The notes under the pieces are model-generated. The model searched no databases. It saw only the letters and a list, made by a program, of their open reading frames with translations, and was not told the DNA's origin. DNA of 40,643 nt from Desulfobacterales bacterium (GTDB taxonomy: Bacteria; Desulfobacterota; Desulfobacteria; Desulfobacterales; JAHDSC01). A program made the translations under genes and the position numbers. Shown here one piece after another: positions 31,757 through 39,440 of the stretch. Numbering within the stretch: position 1 is the first letter of the stretch; every line of letters starts with the position of its first letter. The stretch is from contig JAHDSC010000065.1 in assembly GCA_018432925.1 (NCBI GenBank), positions 1 through 40,643 on the forward strand, read 5' to 3'.

Positions 31757-32368
31757 ATGTATTTTTCCTTGACGCAGGCGAGCCAAATCCTGGGATTTCG
31801 GGTTGAACGCTTAAGAGATTGGGTGAACCTCGGGTACATACGGCCGGATATCGAAGCTGCGGGCAGAGGATCCAAGAACCTGTTTACCAAATGGGATCTG
31901 TATCGAATCAAGTTGTTCGATTATCTGGTTAATCATGGGCTATCCAGAGAAGAAGCCTGCATGCGATGCGATGAATTCAACAAGTTTTTGAACATCGAAA
32001 AGAAAGCTCTCGATGAGATTAAAGAAGCCGGGCAAGCGAGTGCTTTAGTGGTCCATGGGGCGAAAACAGTTGTTGCGGACGCCGCTCGGAAAACATCGGA
32101 AAGGGTTTTTTCGTTACGTTTGAGATACTTAATGATATGTAAGAACAAGGGGATATACAATGGGAGCATTTTTAAACACAAAAGCGGAAATTCCGGGTAT
32201 CTTAGGCTGGTCCCTGCCGGAAAAGGAAGAGAACATGACGATGTGGGGGAAACCTCCCGAAAATTGGACAGGAAACGGCGCAGCGTCACTGTTTCCGGGC
32301 GGATTTCTTTTTATTTTACCCCCGGACGCAGATTAAGAACTTCTTGCATTAAAACCGACCCTCCTTAA
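31757..32368 (+). CDS. MerR-type HTH protein, probably frameshifted near 32100
   Basis: The first ~75 residues are a MerR-superfamily winged helix: 'YFSLTQASQILGFRVERLRDWVNLGYIRPDI', then 'GSKNLFTKWDLYRIKLFDYLVNHGLSREEA'. This is the short DNA-binding type without a MerR dimer helix. The open frame runs to 32368 (203 residues), but after about residue 115 it becomes Arg-rich and featureless. One extra base within GAAAGGG (32099-32105) would continue in another frame as SEKGFFVTFEILNDM and stop at 32142, 17 bp before the next small ORF and its ribosome site. I therefore think the gene originally ended at 32142 (about 128 residues) and carries a one-base deletion or a sequencing error. Its operator may be the repeat at 31714-31746. 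Confidence 0.6.
   Translation: MYFSLTQASQILGFRVERLRDWVNLGYIRPDIEAAGRGSKNLFTKWDLYRIKLFDYLVNHGLSREEACMRCDEFNKFLNIEKKALDEIKEAGQASALVVHGAKTVVADAARKTSERVFSLRLRYLMICKNKGIYNGSIFKHKSGNSGYLRLVPAGKGREHDDVGETSRKLDRKRRSVTVSGRISFYFTPGRRLRTSCIKTDPP
32160..32336 (+). CDS. 58-residue small protein after the HTH gene
   Basis: An ORF of 58 codons begins at ATG 32160 with AAGGGG 8 bases upstream and ends at TAA 32336, just before a strong terminator. The peptide starts MGAFLNTKAEIPGILGWSLP, has a polar middle rich in Trp, Glu and Asn, and ends in a hydrophobic stretch with prolines (GGFLFILPPDAD). It overlaps the extended frame of the HTH gene, but its composition looks more protein-like than that extension. 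No family is recognised. If the HTH gene ends at 32142, this ORF is the next gene of a compact small-protein operon. Confidence 0.5.
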   Translation: MGAFLNTKAEIPGILGWSLPEKEENMTMWGKPPENWTGNGAASLFPGGFLFILPPDAD

Positions 32369-32422
32369 CCAAGGTGCAAAAAGGCCGGTCTCCAGTCGGC
32401 GACCGGCCTTTTTGCACCTTGG
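32369..32422. terminator. Strong bidirectional hairpin with a perfect 22-bp stem
   Basis: Bases 32369-32390 and 32401-32422 are perfectly complementary, with a 10-base loop. The stem contains an A5 run in the left arm and a T5 run in the right arm, framing a GGCCGGTC core. On either strand the GC core followed by T5 works as an intrinsic terminator; the outer eight pairs (CCAAGGTG) extend it further than usual. It closes the small-protein operon on the plus strand and the 121-residue protein gene on the minus strand. Confidence 0.9.
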
Positions 32423-32524
32423 AATCGACATTGATCCGTTGATGCAAATCAATCCGCCTGCCTCCGACGGGACAACCTTCTCCGTCGGTTGTCGTCCGGT
32501 AGCTATGGTTTGCCGCGATGCACT

Positions 32525-32890
32525 TTATTTTTTTAAGGATATGGTATGGTAATCGATAACTCCGTCATCTTCGGAATAAACCATAACACCGACTTTCATA
32601 CCATCAAATCCTAAAACGGTAACCGTATGGACCAGAAAGCCCATGTAATTGATGGAGGTTTCGGATCTGACAAAGTGGCTGATTACCTTTTCAATGGGTT
32701 TTATCTCAAATCTACGGTCTTCGATCAGGGCAATTGCTATGTTCCCGATATATACACCATCGGTGGAAGTTTCTTTGATCCCCTGGGCTTGAATGACTTC
32801 TCCCGCAATCATCCCCTCCGCAAAAACCTGGAATGTTTCCGACAGAAAAACGGATATAAAAATAAAGATAAAAAGATTTATCTTGCGCAC
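32525..32890 (-). CDS. Secreted hypothetical protein (121 residues)
   Basis: A signal peptide spans residues 1-24 (MRKINLFIFIFISVF ... QVFA). The mature ~97 residues are probably beta-rich: 'GEVIQAQGIKETSTDGVYIGNIAIALIEDRRFEIK' and 'YMGFLVHTVTVLGFDGMKVGVMVYSEDDGVIDYHTI'. There are no cysteines and no recognised domain. It would be periplasmic or secreted. The gene stands alone, with a strong terminator about 100 bp downstream and a gene-free stretch upstream. Function unknown. Confidence 0.65.
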   Translation of the reverse strand: MRKINLFIFIFISVFLSETFQVFAEGMIAGEVIQAQGIKETSTDGVYIGNIAIALIEDRRFEIKPIEKVISHFVRSETSINYMGFLVHTVTVLGFDGMKVGVMVYSEDDGVIDYHTISLKK

Positions 32891-33232
32891 GATGGATCAC
32901 CTGGGCTGTTTGTTGGGAATTAAAACAATATTCAACAGAAATAACTGGTTAAGAATCCGATTCATTTTTCAAATTTGCCGAAGATGCAGGATTTGCCTGC
33001 TTGCGACCTTTTCGGCGGATATTCAAATGCCCGGAGTCTTACTTCTCTGAGACGCCAAAAATCCGTGTTTGTCGTATTCGAAATGAGAGGAGAAGAAAAG
33101 GGTTTCTGATGAAACATAAATCGGCATTTTAGAAAAAAGCTTGAGGAGAATTTCGACAGGCAGATTGGACCTAAACTCGTACCAGGATAAAAGAGGGGAG
33201 GAAATTGGAGGGTGAAGTGTAGGTTTTATTTA
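32891..33232. other. Gene-free region
   Basis: This 342-bp gap lies between two minus-strand genes. Short frames on the plus strand have no ribosome site and no motif. It should contain the promoter of the 121-residue protein gene, but none is clear. I see nothing else in it. Confidence 0.4.
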
Positions 33233-33850
33233 TTATTCATTCGTCTCGCCGATCAACTCGACTTCTAAGGCGTCAAGTCGCTCTTTTAGCAGGGAAACAA
33301 CTTGTTTTAATTCATCATTCTTTTCATCGTTACCTTGAAACATTTCCCGGGCGTTTCCTATCTTATTAAAAAGATCCTCACACCATGACAATTCCGCTTC
33401 AAGGTGTTCTCGGTTCCGGCGTGTTGCGGTATCCGAAGTTGATTTTTTCTCATCAAACCGTTTCCTTATCGTTTCGATTTTTTGGGACAGTTCATATAGA
33501 TCATCTTTAAATGGAATTAACTCTATTTTAAGTTTGAAAGGAAACAGTTCCTGGTCGCTGCCACTGGCGCATACGGAGGCCTCCGTATAAATTTCGTATG
33601 CTGCGGGAATATTTCTCCGGGAAAAGGTCATGGTGCGGTGGGCGACTTCAACATCCAGGCTTGAGGGAACTTCCGATTTGTTCATATCCGGGAAGGCAAT
33701 CGCAAGATTTTTCGCAGCTTCGCTGTTTTTATCGACCGCTCCGGCAAGGATTTTTCCAAGTTCTCCCGCCAGGTTAATTAGATATCTTTCTAGAGTTTTA
33801 CTGATTTTCCGGGTGGCTTCATCCTGTTTGTCGGGGCTGTTAAAAGGCAT
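33233..33850 (-). CDS. Hypothetical cytoplasmic protein with C-terminal coiled coil
   Basis: A 205-residue protein with no signal peptide. The N-terminal ~55 residues are helical ('RKISKTLERYLINLAGELGKILAGAVD'). A central segment (about 60-115) is beta-like ('VEVAHRTMTFSRRNIP', 'LFPFKLKIELIPF'). The last ~85 residues form a charged coiled coil ending 'VVSLLKERLDALEVELIGETNE'. No family is recognised. It starts 2 bp after the stop of the ABM-domain gene on the same strand, so the two are an operon and probably work together. A structural or scaffold role is a guess. Confidence 0.7.
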   Translation of the reverse strand: MPFNSPDKQDEATRKISKTLERYLINLAGELGKILAGAVDKNSEAAKNLAIAFPDMNKSEVPSSLDVEVAHRTMTFSRRNIPAAYEIYTEASVCASGSDQELFPFKLKIELIPFKDDLYELSQKIETIRKRFDEKKSTSDTATRRNREHLEAELSWCEDLFNKIGNAREMFQGNDEKNDELKQVVSLLKERLDALEVELIGETNE

Positions 33851-33852
33851 GG

Positions 33853-34212
33853 TCAGTTTTTTTCCTCTTCGATTTTTTGGGTATAGAATTTTTCGGGAAT
33901 AAAATGTTCCTTGAGTACGCGTCCTACCAACGGTTCATATATCTCATATTTTGTTTCTCCTCCGAGCAAAGTGTCGATTTTGTCTTGAATGTTGGTTCTT
34001 TCCTTGGATTGAACCCAGTTTTCCCAGTCTTTGATAGACTCCCAGGTGCTGATGACCAGACACTCTCCCGGATCATGGATATTTCGAAGAGTCTCACCGG
34101 AAATATATCCCGGTTGAGTAGTAGCTGCGAGCCGCATTTGTATGATAAGGTTTATAAGTTCCTGTGCCTGAGACAGTTTGAACTTTCGTTTAATCATCAC
34201 TTCGACAGCCAT
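33853..34212 (-). CDS. Antibiotic biosynthesis monooxygenase (ABM)-domain protein
   Basis: A 119-residue ferredoxin-like fold protein. The pattern 'IKRKFKLSQAQELINLIIQMRLAATTQPGYISGETL' (shown in part), 'CLVISTWESIKDWENWVQSKER' and 'KYEIYEPLVGRV' matches the ABM/YgiN domain, with the Trp-containing 'W.s.eaw..w..s..r' core. Members are cofactor-free monooxygenases, haem-degrading enzymes or proteins without known activity. An extra ~20-residue C-terminal tail (HFIPEKFYTQKIEEEKN) follows. It is the first gene of a two-gene operon with the coiled-coil protein. Substrate unknown; in an anaerobe a role in oxygen or haem handling is only one option. Confidence 0.8.
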   Translation of the reverse strand: MAVEVMIKRKFKLSQAQELINLIIQMRLAATTQPGYISGETLRNIHDPGECLVISTWESIKDWENWVQSKERTNIQDKIDTLLGGETKYEIYEPLVGRVLKEHFIPEKFYTQKIEEEKN

Positions 34213-34431
34213 TTAGCCCTCCTGTTTTATCGATATGTATCCATAGACGATCCAGGAAAAATCAAATTAAGACCCCATCGATAGGCCTGACTTGTTTTAA
34301 CAGGAAAAAAGAAAGGATCGTTTAAAAGCGATTATAGGGTCCTCCCGAGAAAGTGTCAATGATTCTATCCTGAAAATCTCAGATGGGCACCATTCACGTT
34401 ATTCGGATGAGAAAAGATCCCTCCGCTGAAA

Positions 34432-35202
34432 TCAGGAGGCAATCGAAACGGCAGGGGAGGTTGTTTGAAGTGGAATTAAATCTTTTATAATCGAAAGATA
34501 CCGACCCTGAGGATGTTTAACGAATCCATGATAATTCAGTAGCATACCGTTTTCTTCAATTTCGTCCAAAAAAATATCCACCAGCTCGGGGCACAGGTAG
34601 GTACCGCTGATGTGCTCAAGGATGGAAACGGCTTTTTCATAGCTTTTTCTTTTTTGATACGGCCTGTCGGTGGTAATTGCATCGAAGCAGTCGGCAATAC
34701 TGATGATTCTGGCACCGAAAGGAATCTCCTCAGCCTTGAGACCGCTGGGATACCCCGATCCATCGAAGTGTTCATGATGACAGAAAACGTAACCGAGAAT
34801 GTCATTTGGAAAATTGAGGTTGGTCAGGATGGAAACTCCGATTGCAGGATGCCTGCGGATCTCCTCGATCATCCCCTCGGAAAGTCTGACATTTTTGTTG
34901 CTGAATATCTGATCGCTAAAGCCGATTTTTCCGATATCGTGTACCATCCCTCCGATACCGATATTTCGAATGTCGTTTTCAGGGAGATTCACTTTTCGGG
35001 CAAGTCGTTCCGAATAGATTGCCACCCGTTGAGCGTGACCTTCGGTATATCCGTCCTTTGCTGCCAAGGCATTTGCGATCAGGAATAGATTTTCGTCTTC
35101 GGAAGATAAATCATTCAGGAGGAATTGGCTGTTTTTCAACGATAAGCTCGATAATTCCCTTTTTTGAAAGCAAGGATCAGCAAAGTTAAAAGAAAATTGC
35201 AT
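34432..35202 (-). CDS. HD-GYP-domain cyclic-di-GMP phosphodiesterase
   Basis: A 256-residue protein, almost entirely one HD-GYP domain (about residues 38-235). The key motifs are intact: His56 (TEGHAQRVA), His88-Asp89 (MVHDIGKIGF), the GYP motif HHEHFDGSGYP (142-152), and Asp171 (SIADCFDAITTDRPY). It should hydrolyse c-di-GMP or a related cyclic dinucleotide with a di- or tri-metal centre. There is no receiver, PAS or membrane domain; the first ~37 residues are unremarkable, so its input is unclear. It is 198 bp downstream of, and on the same strand as, the di-iron/PP2C sensor gene, a possible functional link. Confidence 0.92.
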   Translation of the reverse strand: MQFSFNFADPCFQKRELSSLSLKNSQFLLNDLSSEDENLFLIANALAAKDGYTEGHAQRVAIYSERLARKVNLPENDIRNIGIGGMVHDIGKIGFSDQIFSNKNVRLSEGMIEEIRRHPAIGVSILTNLNFPNDILGYVFCHHEHFDGSGYPSGLKAEEIPFGARIISIADCFDAITTDRPYQKRKSYEKAVSILEHISGTYLCPELVDIFLDEIEENGMLLNYHGFVKHPQGRYLSIIKDLIPLQTTSPAVSIAS

Positions 35203-35399
35203 GAATGTTTTTTAGGCTGAAATGAGGATTCATTATTTTTAAAAACAGAATATAGGCAAATGCGATGTGCCTGTCAAGGAAAAATCGGCGGTTTAAAACG
35301 GTTGGAATTAGATGAATTCGGAGGACGGATCGGATTGACCGGACTTTCAGTTCAGTGCACGCATCCGCAGTCATTGTAGGCAGATGCGTTTGCGGGATT

Positions 35400-36950
35400 T
35401 TACCGTCTCTTGATGACCACAATGGTGACATCATCGGTAAATTCTTTGTTTTTCCCCTTATGAGCGTTTGCTTTTTCCATAATGGCATCGAGAATCTGTT
35501 CGGAATTTCTATCCTTTCTGATTTCTTCAATAAATTTATTTTGAGACTTGATTCGCTCAAACGGTTCGTTATTTTCATCAATCGATTCAATCAGCCCGTC
35601 TGTTTGCAGGATTAAGACATCGTTTTTTTTGAATGAAAAGCTTATCTCATCGATTTGAAATTCATTCTTTTCACGTACCCCCAGCGGATTGCCGATCAAG
35701 GAAATAAGGCTTGCCGAATTCTCCGCCGAATTGAAATAAATCGGGGGCACACCTCCGGCGGCGCTGAACGCTACCGAGGAGTTCTCTAAGTTACAAATTG
35801 CATACAAGATGGTCAGAAAAATGTTGTTTTCGTAAATGGTGAAGGCTTTTTCATTAATTTTTTTAAGAACCTCGGCTGGACGCATCGATGTTTTTTTATG
35901 TTCATCGAAAAGGGTTTTTATCTGAATGGTCGCCAGTCCCGGGGTAACGCCGTGACCGACCACGTCAATCACCATAATTCCAAGGTGTCGGTCATCAATT
36001 GGATCGACGATAAGAAAGTCTCCCGAAACCTGACTATAGGGTTTGAACAGGTAGGCGATATCAATCCGGTGATCCCTTTCGGCGACTTTTTTTTCATCCG
36101 GTAAAAGGGTTCGCTGAAAATCAGCGGCCATTGACAATTCTTCTCTCATGATTTTGTTTTGTTCTTCGATTTTTTTTTGTGCCTTATGGAGTTCATTCCT
36201 GAAGGCCGAGTCGATATATAAACCGCAATCAAAGTCTTTAAATGCCTCAATCATGGAGGCGGCCTGTTTTCGGTTCATTACGGAGCCATGTTGAGGCGCG
36301 ATTTTTTCAATATCCCAGCGTTCAAATTTGGTCATGCTGAAGAGAAGCAATTCCTTTGACGGCATATATTCTTTGTGGAAAGCGGCGATATCCCGGAAAT
36401 AATTGTCACCGGCAAGCAATTGCCAGTTGTCGGTCATTCCTCCGAATATGTCGCCGGAAAACAAGACCTTGTCTTTATTATAATAGGTTGCGATGGCCCC
36501 GGGCGCATGCAGGTAAGGAGTGTGAATAAAATGCAGTTCATTATCATTTCCCAGTCGCAGTTTTTCGTCCGGAAGCCGATTTGAATATTCAAATTTAAGG
36601 TCGCCTCCATAGTGTCGAATGAGGACGGAAGTTCTCTCGTGAGTCAGGATTCTGCAAATCCGGTTGCCGCTGGACCGTATTTGATCCATTAGAATCGAAA
36701 TGTTTCCTGCCACGTCGGGATCTTGATGCTGCACGACAATATGTGAAATATTCTTTAATTCGACCAGTCGAGTCACCTTGCGGATGAAAGACTCCAGATA
36801 CAGCACGGAACCGGGATCTATGATAATTCCCTTTTTATCGAGAAGGATCAAATATGAGTTGCATTGAAATCGGTCACGGGGATCATAGGTGCCCACCCAA
36901 TAGACGTGGTCTGTAATTTGGACGGGTTTATCATAGTCCGGGGTTTTCAT
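35400..36950 (-). CDS. Flavodiiron-type sensor domain fused to SpoIIE/PP2C phosphatase
   Basis: A 516-residue two-domain signalling protein. Residues 1-245 are a metallo-beta-lactamase fold of the FprA/ODP class. Its di-iron ligands can be placed as His75, Asp77 and Asp79 (VQHQDPDVAGN), His148 (YLHAPGA), Asp167 (SGDIFGG) and His221 (PQHGSVM), the spacing of flavodiiron proteins. A helical linker (about 246-285) leads to a PP2C-like SpoIIE phosphatase (about 270-516): 'ADFQRTLLP', the metal aspartates in VSGDFL (Asp311) and VIDVVGHG (Asp329), 'LQTDGLIES' and TDDVT. No flavodoxin domain is present, so it is a sensor rather than a reductase. It likely senses oxygen or NO at the di-iron site and dephosphorylates an anti-sigma antagonist; the partner is not in the window. 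Confidence 0.88.
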   Translation of the reverse strand: MKTPDYDKPVQITDHVYWVGTYDPRDRFQCNSYLILLDKKGIIIDPGSVLYLESFIRKVTRLVELKNISHIVVQHQDPDVAGNISILMDQIRSSGNRICRILTHERTSVLIRHYGGDLKFEYSNRLPDEKLRLGNDNELHFIHTPYLHAPGAIATYYNKDKVLFSGDIFGGMTDNWQLLAGDNYFRDIAAFHKEYMPSKELLLFSMTKFERWDIEKIAPQHGSVMNRKQAASMIEAFKDFDCGLYIDSAFRNELHKAQKKIEEQNKIMREELSMAADFQRTLLPDEKKVAERDHRIDIAYLFKPYSQVSGDFLIVDPIDDRHLGIMVIDVVGHGVTPGLATIQIKTLFDEHKKTSMRPAEVLKKINEKAFTIYENNIFLTILYAICNLENSSVAFSAAGGVPPIYFNSAENSASLISLIGNPLGVREKNEFQIDEISFSFKKNDVLILQTDGLIESIDENNEPFERIKSQNKFIEEIRKDRNSEQILDAIMEKANAHKGKNKEFTDDVTIVVIKRR

Positions 36951-37397
36951 TCTCGGGCCTTATCAAATTTGTTCCACTGCCGGAAACCGGGTTCCGGAAT
37001 GAGGTAATGGGATTATATCCGGCTCCCGGTGCCCGGATTCTTCCTTTTACGGTCGAAGATTACCTCGACTTGCAGCGTGGAAATTTAAAAATATTTCTTT
37101 GCTCCATCTCTTTATTGGTGTAATTAAAATCTTTTGTCTTCATTGAGACTGGGAAAATCAAGGTTTTTACAGGGGCTTACCACGGTTGACCGCTGTCGGA
37201 CACCCTTTCGGACCAATGTAAATGGCTGCTGCTGAATGAACGGTATATGGTACCGGAGAGGTTCGGAACTTTTCTGAAAGTTCTTTTATCATATGATGAA
37301 AGGCATAAGAATTCAACGAATAAAAAGAAACCGTCTTGACTTCGGCCTTAAGATTGCCCGGATGAGATATTCCGGATACCGATAAGGGGATGTGAAA
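36951..37397. other. Gene-free region between divergent genes
   Basis: About 447 bp separate the minus-strand sensor-phosphatase gene from the plus-strand ankyrin gene. It should contain promoters for both. TTGACT near 37335 lies about 60 bp before the ankyrin gene but lacks a good -10 at the right distance. No ORF with a ribosome site was seen. Confidence 0.4.
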
Positions 37398-38003
37398 ATG
37401 AAAAGAAAAGCTTGCTTATGGACGATCATTGTTTTTGCGATTCTGCAGACGATTCTTGTCGCTTGCAAGGACCGCGGCGCGGATGCGCGCAGGGAACTCA
37501 AAAACTATGGTATTGAATACAGCTGCAAGGCTTTTCTGGAAGCGATCCGTTTCGGGCAAACGAAGGTCGTGAAGTTGTTTTTGAATGCCGGCATGAGTCC
37601 AAATACCAAGCAACCTGAAAGAGGCATAACCGCGCTCATGTTTGCCGTAATGAGCGGGAGCCCAGAGGTTATCAAGATACTACTGGATGCCGGCGCCAGG
37701 GTCAACGCTCAGAGCGAGTGGGGCGATTCGGCTCTGATGTATGCGGCCGTAAGCCCACGGAAGGATTTTGTGAGCATATTGATCGGGTATGGGGCGGATA
37801 TTAACGCAAAAAACGGTGATGGCGAAACCGCGTTGATGAAGGCTGCCAGATACGGTAACCTGCAAACCGTCGAATTGCTCCTCAAGCACGGGGCCGACCC
37901 CGGCATGCAGGATTCGGGCGGATTTACGGCCCTGTCAAGGGCGAAAAACAACAATTATACGGAAATCGTCAGGGCTCTGGAGAGCGTTGACATCCTCCGA
38001 TAG
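37398..38003 (+). CDS. Ankyrin-repeat lipoprotein
   Basis: A 201-residue exported protein. A lipoprotein signal ends at LVAC (Cys23). The mature part holds four to five ankyrin repeats of about 33 residues, e.g. 'RGITALMFAVMSGSPEVIKILLDAGARVN', partly given here as TALMFAV, SALMYAA, TALMKAARYGN and TALSRAK cores, each followed by a 'LL..GAD.N' type turn. Ankyrin repeats bind proteins; periplasmic ones are often paired with catalases or transport proteins, but no such partner is adjacent. ATG 37398 has AAGGGG at a proper distance; a GTG at 37392 is too close to it. Single gene. Confidence 0.88.
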   Translation: MKRKACLWTIIVFAILQTILVACKDRGADARRELKNYGIEYSCKAFLEAIRFGQTKVVKLFLNAGMSPNTKQPERGITALMFAVMSGSPEVIKILLDAGARVNAQSEWGDSALMYAAVSPRKDFVSILIGYGADINAKNGDGETALMKAARYGNLQTVELLLKHGADPGMQDSGGFTALSRAKNNNYTEIVRALESVDILR

Positions 38004-38053
38004 AGCCGGTCGCCAGTGTCACCGCGAAACATGCATTCGATTTTGCCGGTTCT

Positions 38054-39304
38054 TTAATGTCGGAAGCTTCTCTGCCCGGTATAAACCATCGAAACCCCTG
38101 CTTCATTGCATGCTTCAATCGACTGATAGTCATTGATGGAGCCACCCGGCTGAATCACTGCTGTGATGCCTTCCTTAATTCCGACGTCGACTCCGTCCCT
38201 GAAAGGAAAAAATGCGTCACTGATCATCACCGCACCGATTAATCCCCCTTTTTCGAGGCGTGCCCGGCTATCGATCTCCTCCTTTTTGTTAAGATCTTTC
38301 ATCTCGTTATATGGGATCCCGTATTTTTCAAAGCAATAACGGTCTGCAAGCTTACGGTAGGCTTTGTCCCTGGCAATTTCCGCGACACCGACCCGGTCCT
38401 GTTCCCCTGTTCCGATTCCGACGGTTACACCGTTTTTTATATAAATCACCGAGTTGGAGGTAATACCGGACTCCACAAGCCATCCGAAAATCATATCATC
38501 GTATTCCCGGGGAGTAGGCTCTCGTTCGATACGATATTTTTCCCCTTTGTACTCACATTCGGCAAGCCACAGATCTTCCTTTGAACGGCTGGTAGGGACA
38601 AAGGACCATTGGGCGATGATCCCCCCGTCGATCAGGCTTTTAAAATCGATAAAATGTTTTCCCACAAAGCTATGGAGGCGGTTGATATTGCCGATCCGAA
38701 TCACCCGGAGATTCTTTTTCTTTGAAAAAATATCCATTACCCCGTCTTCGAAATCCGGGCCGACCACGACTTCGGCGTATTGTTCATAAATGGCTTCCGC
38801 CGTCGATTTGTCGATGGTACGATTCACCGCGATGCACCCTCCAAAGGCCGCCACCCGGTCCGCCATATAGGCTTTCAAGTATGCATCCGTCAACGAGTCG
38901 GATCTGGCGACGCCGCAAGGATTGTTATGTTTGACAATAACGACGGTCGGTTTTTCCGAAAAGTATCGGAGGATGTTCAAGGCATTGTCTGCATCGGTAA
39001 GATTTATTTTTCCGGGATGCTTGCCGGACTGAAGCAACTCGATGTCTGAGGCCAGATACTGCCCCGCCTTTATCGTTTCCGTTTCCCCCAAAACCAGATT
39101 TCCGTTTACCATACGGTACAGAGCGGCTTCCTGGCCCGGATTTTCTCCATATCTCAATCCCTTTCGAACATCACCGATTGTCCATGTCACCTTTTCATAG
39201 AATAGCGTCTGTCTTTTATCCTCGGCGATAAAGCTGATTTCCATAAAAGGCGGAAAGTGGTCCTCCATGATTGTTCGGTACATTTTTTTCAGATCTTCGG
39301 CCAT
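38054..39304 (-). CDS. purH: AICAR transformylase (stand-alone PurH C-terminal domain)
   Basis: A 416-residue enzyme that formylates AICAR with 10-formyl-tetrahydrofolate, the ninth step of purine synthesis. The domain begins 'LRYGENPGQEAALYR' (about residue 46) and has the catalytic Lys-His in VIVKHNNPCGVA, then 'AFGGCIAVNR', 'VVVGPDFEDGVMDI' and the end 'DVGIKEGITAVIQPGGSINDYQSIEACNEAGVSMVYTGQRSFRH' (shown as motifs GITAVIQPGGS and TGQRSFRH). In most bacteria it is fused to IMP cyclohydrolase; here that domain is a separate gene 136 bp upstream. The start at 39304 has AAGGAG upstream. An earlier in-frame Met at 39337 lacks one. Confidence 0.93.
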   Translation of the reverse strand: MAEDLKKMYRTIMEDHFPPFMEISFIAEDKRQTLFYEKVTWTIGDVRKGLRYGENPGQEAALYRMVNGNLVLGETETIKAGQYLASDIELLQSGKHPGKINLTDADNALNILRYFSEKPTVVIVKHNNPCGVARSDSLTDAYLKAYMADRVAAFGGCIAVNRTIDKSTAEAIYEQYAEVVVGPDFEDGVMDIFSKKKNLRVIRIGNINRLHSFVGKHFIDFKSLIDGGIIAQWSFVPTSRSKEDLWLAECEYKGEKYRIEREPTPREYDDMIFGWLVESGITSNSVIYIKNGVTVGIGTGEQDRVGVAEIARDKAYRKLADRYCFEKYGIPYNEMKDLNKKEEIDSRARLEKGGLIGAVMISDAFFPFRDGVDVGIKEGITAVIQPGGSINDYQSIEACNEAGVSMVYTGQRSFRH

Positions 39305-39440
39305 GTATAACTCCTTATGTCTCTTTTCCAACCGCAATGGAAGTATTTTACGGGGAGGAATCCATCAAAGGGCGGATTCCGATTCCTTCGAAAAAACGAT
39401 TTGGGTTTAATTTTTCCAACAGCAAATCGGGAAGAGATTA

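Noticed and set aside
31544..32336. Toxin-antitoxin system
   Set aside because: The small ORFs show no known toxin or antitoxin fold and no overlapping pair; kept only as an open possibility in the cassette finding.
32369..32422. The long hairpin as part of a CRISPR or attachment site
   Set aside because: Only one copy, no spacers, no integrase nearby; a bidirectional terminator explains it.
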